A stretch of DNA of 9,755 nucleotides. It comes from Spirochaetaceae bacterium. GTDB lineage: Bacteria > Spirochaetota > Spirochaetia > SZUA-6 > Fen-1364. Under the pieces are notes generated by a model, which had not been told where the DNA came from, ran no database searches, and saw only the letters and a list, made by a program, of their open reading frames with translations. Within the stretch, counting starts at the first letter, position 1. Each line of letters starts with the position of its first letter. Location: positions 5,442-15,196 of the forward strand of contig PMZS01000060.1 of assembly GCA_003170115.1 (NCBI GenBank). The letters are read 5' to 3'. A program made the position numbers and the translations under genes. Positions 1-5,094 of this stretch are shown in pieces.

Positions 1-2
1 CG

Positions 3-221
3 GATTTCGACGGCCTTCGGATCCAGCCCTGCCTCCCCGCGGAGCTCTCCCGCGTGGAGATCACCCGCGTTTTCCAGGGGACCACCTACCGGATCAGCAT
101 CCGCAACACGGGGCGCGCCGTGGCGGAGCAGCGGATAATGGTGGACGGGAAGCCTGCCGCGTCACGCGTCATCCCGCCGGGAGCGCCGGGAACCGAGCTG
201 CGTGTCGAGGTAGAGGCGTAG
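3..221 (+). CDS. C-terminal end of a GH94-family glycoside phosphorylase / beta-glucan synthase-like protein (5' end outside window)
   Basis: Reading frame 3 is open from the window edge to a TAG at 219-221 and gives 72 residues. It begins DFDGLRIQPCLPAELSRVEI and continues with an RVFQGTTYRISI strand, an IRNTG turn and VDGKPAASRVIPP. This matches the conserved end of GH94 enzymes (cellobiose or chitobiose phosphorylases and the phosphorylase part of NdvB-type cyclic glucan synthases): a 'GLRIxPCLP' motif, then an all-beta tail with 'R.FRGA.Y.I.v.N' and 'VDGK...g..I'. Known family chemistry is reversible phosphorolysis of beta-linked disaccharides, or chain-length control in glucan synthases. 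The catalytic part is upstream of the window, so substrate and total length cannot be judged. The gene is convergent with the GNAT gene, with only 26 bp between the two stop codons. Family assignment is from recall of motifs, not a search. Confidence 0.72.
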   Translation, partial: DFDGLRIQPCLPAELSRVEITRVFQGTTYRISIRNTGRAVAEQRIMVDGKPAASRVIPPGAPGTELRVEVEA

Positions 222-225
222 AGGC
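210..225. repeat. 8-bp perfect tandem duplication over the GH94 stop codon
   Basis: The octamer gtagaggc occurs twice back to back (210-217 and 218-225). The TAG stop of the GH94-like gene lies in the second copy. Because the unit is not a multiple of three, the second copy is read in another frame, and that frame supplies the stop. It may be a small slippage duplication; no function is implied. Confidence 0.6.
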
Positions 226-247
226 GCCGCGCCGCTCCAGACCTGCG

Positions 248-1081
248 CTAGATCCCGTAGTACGATATCACGTAGTCCGTCACCGGTGAGAATCCCAGCC
301 TCTCGTAGAGTGCCAGGGCGGCGCGATTGTGCTTCTTCACGAACAGGCATGCCGCCTGCTTCTCCGAGAATACCTTCTTCAAGAGCTCCGACACGACAAC
401 CTTGCCGAGGCCCTTGCCGCGCTCCTGCGGCACCGTGTAGACGCCGCCGACCTGGTCCACCTTGTACCCCCGGGCATTGGTTGCGGCCTTGGAGACGGGA
501 ATCCCCCCGATCTCCGCCACGTATACAAGCTGCTCGCGCAGGGCAAGGCGCAACGATTTCATGCATTGCGCCCCGTTGAAGTGAGCGGGGGTGATAACGA
601 CCTCTTCCAGCTCGTAGCATTTCTGCATTGGGAAGAGCAGCTCCGCGTCGTACGGATCCGCCCTGCGCACGCGGAGCCCCGGAGGATCGGGTGGAAGCAC
701 CGGGTGCCGCGAGCCCGCGGCAAGAGTCATGAGGAAATATTCCACGCGGGTTGTCGGAGGCAGGGGCAGGTGCGCTTCGATCACCTCGACGCACCGGCCG
801 ACTCCCATGATGGAATGGACCATGGGCCTGAGGCTGTTCAGAAGGACCGGAAGCTCTTTCCTGTCCCGTGCTTCCGCCGACAGGGCGGGTAGAAGAAGAC
901 CACCGGCGGTGTGCAGGAAGCAGTCCCGAACGGCGCCGGTGGCATCGGCGTCCATGTGGATTTCGAAACCCCGGGAACCGTCCCGCAGCCGCGAGGTGAA
1001 CGGGACGAAGAGTGCTTCCTCGGGAAGGAGAAACTCCAGGAGCGCGGCGAGGTCTCGTCGGCCCGCCTGTCGCCAGCTCAT
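248..1081 (-). CDS. GNAT-family N-acetyltransferase with an uncharacterised N-terminal domain
   Basis: A 277-residue protein. The C-terminal part (about residues 136-276) is a GNAT fold: motif A is seen as DQVGGVYTVPQERGKGLGK (209-227), whose R-G-K-G-L-G is the acetyl-CoA pyrophosphate loop, followed by the motif B pattern NRAALALYERLGF (252-264). GNAT enzymes transfer an acetyl group from acetyl-CoA to an amine; the acceptor cannot be told here. Residues 1-130 form a separate domain I do not recognise; it starts with leucine-rich helices (LAALLEFLLPEEALFVPF). A similar two-part layout occurs, from memory, in Treponema GNAT proteins. The start ATG overlaps the nagZ stop as ATGA (1078-1081), so translation is probably coupled to nagZ; upstream there is only a weak GGGGCGG. 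No signal peptide is seen, so it is cytoplasmic. It is the last gene of the trxB operon. Confidence 0.85.
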   Translation of the reverse strand: MSWRQAGRRDLAALLEFLLPEEALFVPFTSRLRDGSRGFEIHMDADATGAVRDCFLHTAGGLLLPALSAEARDRKELPVLLNSLRPMVHSIMGVGRCVEVIEAHLPLPPTTRVEYFLMTLAAGSRHPVLPPDPPGLRVRRADPYDAELLFPMQKCYELEEVVITPAHFNGAQCMKSLRLALREQLVYVAEIGGIPVSKAATNARGYKVDQVGGVYTVPQERGKGLGKVVVSELLKKVFSEKQAACLFVKKHNRAALALYERLGFSPVTDYVISYYGI

Positions 1082-2751
1082 GGGCCGCCCCGGGCGAAAT
1101 TGACGGGGAGCACGCCGGTGGCCGGGTAGTCTCCCGCCAGCACGCCGAACCCGGCACGGAAGGAATCCCTGCCGTCGCCGTACACCGCGATGGCGGTCCG
1201 CACCCAGGCCAGGTCCGAGAGGTACACGGGGCTGAGCGCGGAGATCACGATCACCCTCCGCCCCAGGCGCTTCAGCTCCTGGAGCACGTCAAGGCTGTTG
1301 TAGTTGGCCACGCAGAAGATGATCGTGTCGAATGAAGCGGCACGGGCACGCAACGCTGCCCGATCCTCCGCGCGCGCCGTGTAAAACGGGGTGAAGGGGA
1401 AAAGGAGGGTCTCCGCTCCCGGGTAGCGCTTCTGGCCTTCCGAAAGGAATTCGGGGAACTGTCCGCAGAGCAGGATCTTCTCCCGCGCCTCGGGGCGGTA
1501 GGGGACCCTTTCCCCGGCAACAAGGGTCACCGCGCGCGCCGAGACCTGGGCGAAGAAATCCTTTGCACCGGGTGCCGGCACGTTGAGCCGCGCGTCGGTC
1601 GAGCCGGAAGGAGCCGTTGCCGTCCGGAATGCGCGGATCTTGGTTTCAAGGATCCGCGTCACCGATTCCCTGATCGACGAGCGGAATGCCGCGCGGGACC
1701 GGACGGCTGCGTGCAGCGCGTTCCACGTGCGTTCCTGCGTGGACGGTGTATGGGAGATGAGCACCATGTCATTGCCGGCCTCCAGGGCGCGGCGGCTTGC
1801 TCCGGCCGTGTCTACGCCGTCCTCCAGGACGCCCTCCATCTCCATGTCGTCGGTGATCACCAGCCCCTTGAATCCGAGCTTTCCCCGCAGGACGCTTTTC
1901 AGAAAGAAAGGCGAAAGGGAGGCCGGTGTGAGGCTGCCGATGATCCGGGGAAAGGCGAGGTGCCCCGTCATGATCGCGGGAATACCTTCCCGCACGAGGA
2001 TGCGGTAGGGGATGAGGTCTCGATTGAGCAGTTGGTCCAGGCTCACGTCGATCTTCGGAAGGTGCCCGTGGGAGTCCTGGTCCGCCGAGCCATGCCCGGG
2101 GAAATGCTTCGCCGTGGGCACCACCCCCGCGTCCTCCATCCCGCGCGCGTACGCAGCGGAGAGCAGGCCGGTCGTGGACGGGTCCGATCCAAAGGATCGC
2201 GGGCCGATCACGCTCGCCTCAGGATTGGAGTACACATCCGCCGTCGGCGCGAAATCCATGTTGATGCCCAGGGCGGCCAGCTCTCGGCCGAGGTAGTACC
2301 CGGTGCGATAGGCGTCGCCGGGCACTCCAGAGGCGCCCAGAGCAAGGTTGCCCGGAGAGACCGACGTCTCGTCCTTGATCTGCCGGACCCAGCCGCCCTC
2401 CTGGTCGGTGGCGACGAAAAGCGGGATGCCGAACCTGCCGCGCGCCGCCAGCTTCTGCATGTCCGCCACGTCCCTGGCCAGCGACCGGAGGTCGGAGACG
2501 TTGCGGGGAAAGATCTTTACCCCGCCGATCCCTCGTGTCCCGATCCAGCGCAGGATGTCCGCGGAAGGGCCCACTCCCTGCCAGCCGAGGAAGAAAACCT
2601 GTCCCAGCAGCTCATCGTCCGTCATCGCCCCCGCGATCCGGTCCGCAAGGGCAGCCGGGTCTCCCGGGTCATGGAAGCTCAGAGCCGGCGCACCCCGCGC
2701 GGGGAGAAGAAGCAGTGCCGCGCAGAACGCTGCTCGTCCCGCGTTCAACAT
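1078..2751 (-). CDS. nagZ: Exported two-domain GH3 beta-N-acetylhexosaminidase (NagZ-like)
   Basis: Removes terminal beta-linked N-acetylglucosamine from peptidoglycan fragments. Numbering is from the GTG at 2763. Residues 35-370 form the GH3 barrel: ATDQEGGWV (118-126), NMDFAPTADV (168-177), the NagZ-diagnostic KHFPGHG plus DSH (219-232; the His/Asp pair acts as acid/base in this family), and ITDDMEM (303-309) carrying the predicted Asp nucleophile. Residues about 390-561 form a second GH3 C-terminal domain. The N-terminus looks like a signal peptide (hydrophobic AAFCAALLLLPA, then ARGAPALS), with no obvious lipobox. Single-domain NagZ of proteobacteria is cytoplasmic, so this protein is more like the exported two-domain Bacillus type. 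I prefer the ATG at 2751, which overlaps the stop of the upstream gene by 7 nt (ATGTTGA); the GTG at 2763 would add four residues (MEPL) before the signal peptide. Neither has a strong ribosome-binding site, so coupling is likely. Confidence 0.88.
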   Translation of the reverse strand: MLNAGRAAFCAALLLLPARGAPALSFHDPGDPAALADRIAGAMTDDELLGQVFFLGWQGVGPSADILRWIGTRGIGGVKIFPRNVSDLRSLARDVADMQKLAARGRFGIPLFVATDQEGGWVRQIKDETSVSPGNLALGASGVPGDAYRTGYYLGRELAALGINMDFAPTADVYSNPEASVIGPRSFGSDPSTTGLLSAAYARGMEDAGVVPTAKHFPGHGSADQDSHGHLPKIDVSLDQLLNRDLIPYRILVREGIPAIMTGHLAFPRIIGSLTPASLSPFFLKSVLRGKLGFKGLVITDDMEMEGVLEDGVDTAGASRRALEAGNDMVLISHTPSTQERTWNALHAAVRSRAAFRSSIRESVTRILETKIRAFRTATAPSGSTDARLNVPAPGAKDFFAQVSARAVTLVAGERVPYRPEAREKILLCGQFPEFLSEGQKRYPGAETLLFPFTPFYTARAEDRAALRARAASFDTIIFCVANYNSLDVLQELKRLGRRVIVISALSPVYLSDLAWVRTAIAVYGDGRDSFRAGFGVLAGDYPATGVLPVNFARGGP

Positions 2752-3545
2752 GAGAGGTTCCACGCGTCGGTGCCGTACTTCTCCCGTAGGATCCGGTCCG
2801 CATTCTCTCTTTCCGCCGGAAGCAAATCGGAATCCAGGGCGTGCAGGTCCTCCCGAAACGCACGGGCAAAGGCGTCGCGCACCTCTTCGAATGTCAGCGA
2901 GCGGCCCGCCTCCTCGTTCAGGCAGGAAGGCGGGTGCGCATCGAGGGGCTGCGCCGCCTCGAGGTAGCGAAACACCCGCTGGCCCGGATTCTGCAGCGGG
3001 ATGGAGCCGTGCTGGAGGATCGCGCGGCGGGTGGTCATCTGGGCGCTCCCGATGAGCTTTCTCCCCGCGGTCCCGGCAATCTCGTATTCCCCCGCGGACC
3101 CGAAGCAGTCGGGATTGTGGATGTCACCGCGCTGCGCCGCGTTGATGGTCCCCGTGATTCCGAGATTGGCAAGGCCGTGAAGAAGAATCCGGGCGATGAA
3201 CAGGTAGACGTCCCGCTTTCGCGCCCCGCCTGCGAGCGGGCCGCTTTCCTTTGAAAGCGCCACGGAATAGGTGAGCTCCTCATCGTGGAGAACCGCGTGG
3301 CCTCCGGTCGGACGGCGGACAAGGGTCACCCCGTCATTCGCGAGCTTTCGTGCCGAGTACTGGCCTTTTACTTTTTGAAACCTGCCCAAGGACAGCGTCG
3401 GTGGGGAAAAGCCGTATAACCTGACCGCCGGGAGGCTTGCGCCATGGCCGACCGCCTCCGCAAGCGCTTCGTCGATGGCCATATCCCGCCGGCCTTCCAT
3501 CCTGGGGTGGACGATGAGCCGAAAGGCCGCTTCCCCGGCGCTCAG
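2745..3545 (-). CDS. LipM/LplA-family octanoyl or lipoyl protein transferase, probable CTG start
   Basis: A BPL/LplA/LipB-fold protein that attaches octanoate or lipoate to lipoyl domains of 2-oxoacid dehydrogenases and the glycine cleavage H protein. Counting from the CTG (266 residues), it shows MAIDEAL (22-28), RRPTGGHAVLHDEELTYS (77-94, the family's ligand-binding block), a Cys in PDCFGSAGEYEI (Cys147), GRKLIGSAQ (161-169, conserved Lys163) and ILQHGSIPL. E. coli-type LplA ligases lack this Cys; Bacillus LipM octanoyltransferase uses one at an equivalent place (recalled as Cys150), so LipM is the better guess, but ligase activity is not excluded. The start is uncertain. The first in-frame ATG (3500) gives 251 residues and cuts off the usual first strand (here FRLIVHP), and has no ribosome-binding site. 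CTG at 3545 overlaps the trxB stop as CTGA and has GGAG 10 nt upstream (3559-3556). No ATG, GTG or TTG lies between them. Confidence 0.8.
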   Translation of the reverse strand: MSAGEAAFRLIVHPRMEGRRDMAIDEALAEAVGHGASLPAVRLYGFSPPTLSLGRFQKVKGQYSARKLANDGVTLVRRPTGGHAVLHDEELTYSVALSKESGPLAGGARKRDVYLFIARILLHGLANLGITGTINAAQRGDIHNPDCFGSAGEYEIAGTAGRKLIGSAQMTTRRAILQHGSIPLQNPGQRVFRYLEAAQPLDAHPPSCLNEEAGRSLTFEEVRDAFARAFREDLHALDSDLLPAERENADRILREKYGTDAWNLSC

Positions 3546-4483
3546 AGGTATTTTTCTCCCATGAGCTCGTCGATGTACTGCCCCGCGGCATGCGCGGCAA
3601 TGGCTCCCTCGGACGCCGCGACCACGAGCTGCCGGAAGGGGCTGGCCCGCACGTCGCCCGCGGCGTACAACCCGGGCACCGAGGTCTCCATGCGCTCGTT
3701 GGTTATCACGTAGCCGACGTCGTCCAGGGGAGCTCCCAGCGATGCGGCGAGGGCGCTCCTCGGATCCGAGCCGATGAACACGAAAACCGCGGCGACCTGC
3801 TCCTCCCACTCGCGCCGGGTGGAATTGTCGAAGAGACGCACCTTCGTCACCACGCGCTCCCCTTCGATTTTTCGAAGCTCGGTGTTGAACCGGACCTCGA
3901 TCTTCGGATTGGCCAACACGCGGGCAGCGAGGGACTTCTGCGCCCGGAACTTGTCGCGTCGGTGGATCATGAGAATTCCCGATGCGAGGTTGGCGAGGTA
4001 CATGGCCTCGTCGCACGCGGCGTCACCCCCTCCGACAACGAGCATCCGCCTGGCCTTGAAGAAGGGGCCGTCGCACGTGGCGCAGTAGGAAACCCCGTGC
4101 CCGGCCAGCTCGGCCTCCCCCGGGACGCCCAGGCTCTTGTGCACGGCGCCGGTCGCAAGGATGACTGCGGAGGCAGTGAGCGCCCCTTTGTCTGTTTCCA
4201 CCTTGAAGATATTCCCATCCCGCGTGATCGCGGTCACGCCGGAGCTCTCGAACTCCGCGCCGAACTTGCGGGCCTGTTCTTCCATCTTCCGCGTGAAGTC
4301 GTAGCCATTGATGGGGTCAGGGAATCCGGGATAATTCTCAAGGCCGTCGATCAGGAGCGCCTGGCCTCCCGAGGACACTTCCTCCAGGACCAGGGTGCGC
4401 AGGTTCCCGCGCGCGCCGTACTGGGCGGCAGACAATCCCGCTCCTCCCGCGCCAATGACGATCAGGTCCCGGTCCGTAGTCAT
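3542..4483 (-). CDS. trxB: Thioredoxin reductase (NADPH-dependent FAD protein)
   Basis: Cytoplasmic flavoenzyme passing electrons from NADPH to thioredoxin. The 313 residues fit the low-molecular-weight TrxB family. Visible parts in order are the FAD dinucleotide site GAGGAG (11-16), GGQALLIDGLENYPGF (39-54), the redox-active disulfide CATCDG (Cys134, Cys137), the NADPH Rossmann site VVGGGDAACDEA (149-160), the HRRDKFRA NADPH-phosphate motif (174-181), and the FAD-binding GLYAAGDVR...QLVVAASEGAIAA segment (271-297). The 'GGQALLID.LENYPG' version resembles spirochaete TrxB from memory. The open frame extends upstream to 4810, but ATG at 4483 is chosen because GGAGGA (4494-4489) sits 5 nt before it and the FAD motif begins ten residues in. 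First gene of the minus-strand operon, divergent from flgN. Confidence 0.95.
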   Translation of the reverse strand: MTTDRDLIVIGAGGAGLSAAQYGARGNLRTLVLEEVSSGGQALLIDGLENYPGFPDPINGYDFTRKMEEQARKFGAEFESSGVTAITRDGNIFKVETDKGALTASAVILATGAVHKSLGVPGEAELAGHGVSYCATCDGPFFKARRMLVVGGGDAACDEAMYLANLASGILMIHRRDKFRAQKSLAARVLANPKIEVRFNTELRKIEGERVVTKVRLFDNSTRREWEEQVAAVFVFIGSDPRSALAASLGAPLDDVGYVITNERMETSVPGLYAAGDVRASPFRQLVVAASEGAIAAHAAGQYIDELMGEKYL

Positions 4484-4488
4484 GCCTG

Positions 4489-4494
4489 TCCTCC
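4489..4494 (-). promoter_or_regulatory. Ribosome-binding site that fixes the trxB start
   Basis: GGAGGA on the minus strand, 5 nt before the ATG at 4483. This near-perfect site shows that the long upstream extension of the open frame is not translated. Confidence 0.8.
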
Positions 4495-4500
4495 GAAGAC

Positions 4501-4529
4501 AAGATAGCAGATTGCCGCTCTCATGGGAA
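4501..4529 (-). promoter_or_regulatory. Weak candidate sigma-70-type promoter for trxB operon
   Basis: On the minus strand, TTCCCA (4529-4524, four of six matches to TTGACA) is followed after 17 bp by TATCTT (4506-4501, four of six matches to TATAAT). The predicted transcript would start near 4494, leaving a leader of only about 12 nt that begins at the ribosome-binding site. That short leader makes the call doubtful. Confidence 0.25.
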
Positions 4530-4581
4530 GGAAAGTTCTTCCGACATTGAAGGAAGGAACTGAGAAGAGAGGTGACGAGCC

Positions 4582-5085
4582 ATGGATGAGCGGAAGAATG
4601 CCCTCGTGCGGGTGCTGAAGGACCGGATCGACCGCGAGGCGGAGCTCTTTGCCGATCTCGGGCACGACGTGGAACGTCTGCGCGACTCCTTCCAGCGGAA
4701 GAGCTGGGGACCGAGCCTCTCCCTCGCGGAGAGCATCCAGCTCTCCTCCCAGACCATCCTGGAAGCTGATGCGGCGCGCGACGAGGCCTTCGAGGCGGTG
4801 CGCGAGGCAATGGAGATGCCGCGGGAGACGACGATGTCCGCCATCCTGCCGGCGCTGCCGGACCTGCTCCGATCGGAAATGGAAGAGAGCTGGCGCGGCC
4901 TGCGCATGGCCGTCGTGCGGCTGAAAACGGCGACCGGGCGCATGCGCTATTCCGCGGAGGCCCTTGCTTTCACGCTGAACAGGATCCTCGAGCAGGTCTT
5001 CCCGTACCGCAAGGGCAAGATCTACACACGCCGGGGCACGCCCAGCAGCGTGAGCGGCGCGGTCCTGGTCGATCGCAAGCTGTAG
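4582..5085 (+). CDS. flgN: FlgN-like flagellar export chaperone for FlgK/FlgL
   Basis: A 167-residue protein, mostly charged amphipathic helix (residues 1-145), with no signal peptide or membrane segment. Size and composition fit the FlgN family (about 140-160 residues), which binds the C-terminal helices of FlgK and FlgL in the cytoplasm and delivers them to the flagellar type III export gate. FlgN proteins share little sequence, so the call rests on helical character, length and position directly before flgK and flgL. The C-terminal end has a short basic patch (YRKGKIYTRRGTPS, about 139-152) typical of a tail linking to the last strand or helix. The start at 4582 has AGAGGTGA 6 nt upstream. 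The TAG stop at 5083-5085 overlaps the flgK ribosome-binding site. It is the first gene of the flagellar operon. Confidence 0.75.
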   Translation: MDERKNALVRVLKDRIDREAELFADLGHDVERLRDSFQRKSWGPSLSLAESIQLSSQTILEADAARDEAFEAVREAMEMPRETTMSAILPALPDLLRSEMEESWRGLRMAVVRLKTATGRMRYSAEALAFTLNRILEQVFPYRKGKIYTRRGTPSSVSGAVLVDRKL

Positions 5086-5090
5086 GAGGA
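5085..5090 (+). promoter_or_regulatory. flgK ribosome-binding site, tandem GGA
   Basis: GGAGGA lies 4 nt before the GTG start at 5095 and overlaps the last base of the flgN stop. It supports the GTG start and provides two adjacent GGA triplets of the kind CsrA contacts. Confidence 0.7.
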
Positions 5091-5094
5091 CGCC

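Larger units (their letters stand above)
248..4483 (-). other. Probable operon: trxB - lipoyl transferase - nagZ - GNAT
   Basis: Four co-directional genes are packed with no real gaps. trxB's TGA overlaps the likely CTG start of the lipoyl gene; that gene's TGA overlaps the nagZ ATG by 7 nt; nagZ's TGA overlaps the GNAT ATG by 4 nt. Only trxB has a strong ribosome-binding site, which fits a single transcript with coupled translation downstream. No terminator with a T-run is seen after the GNAT stop at 248. Confidence 0.75.
4484..4581. promoter_or_regulatory. Divergent control region between trxB and flgN
   Basis: This 98-bp gap separates the two divergent operons and must contain, or lie close to, both promoters. 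On the plus side I find no convincing sigma-28 (TAAA then GCCGATAA) or sigma-54 (GG/GC) promoter. The stretch 4548-4575 is purine-rich, with GGA at 4552-4554 and 4556-4558. The flgN ribosome-binding site AGAGGTGA (4568-4575) is 6 nt before the ATG. A short imperfect inverted repeat, ggaag (4526-4530) and cttcc (4538-4542), is present but weak. Confidence 0.5.

Noticed and set aside
222..247. GC-rich gap between the GH94 and GNAT stops, considered as a bidirectional terminator
   Set aside because: Only short GC-only pairing (ggcgccgcgcc) and no T-run on either side.
162..1157. 331-residue minus-strand open frame over the GNAT gene
   Set aside because: Composition is Arg/Gly/Pro-rich with no family motif, and it overlaps the GNAT frame, which has clear acetyl-CoA motifs. 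It is a GC-rich shadow.
1711..2967. 418-residue plus-strand open frame opposite nagZ
   Set aside because: Long antisense frames are common in GC-rich DNA; it has no recognisable motif or good ribosome-binding site, while nagZ on the other strand is unmistakable.
3546..4016. Upstream extension of the lipoyl-transferase frame into trxB
   Set aside because: The extra residues are the wrong-frame reading of trxB and resemble no family; family homology begins near 3524.
3590..4507. 305-residue plus-strand open frame opposite trxB
   Set aside because: Antisense shadow of a well-conserved gene; no motif.
4484..4810. Upstream extension of the trxB frame
   Set aside because: It is antisense to flgN, low-complexity in composition, and the strong GGAGGA before 4483 marks the true start.
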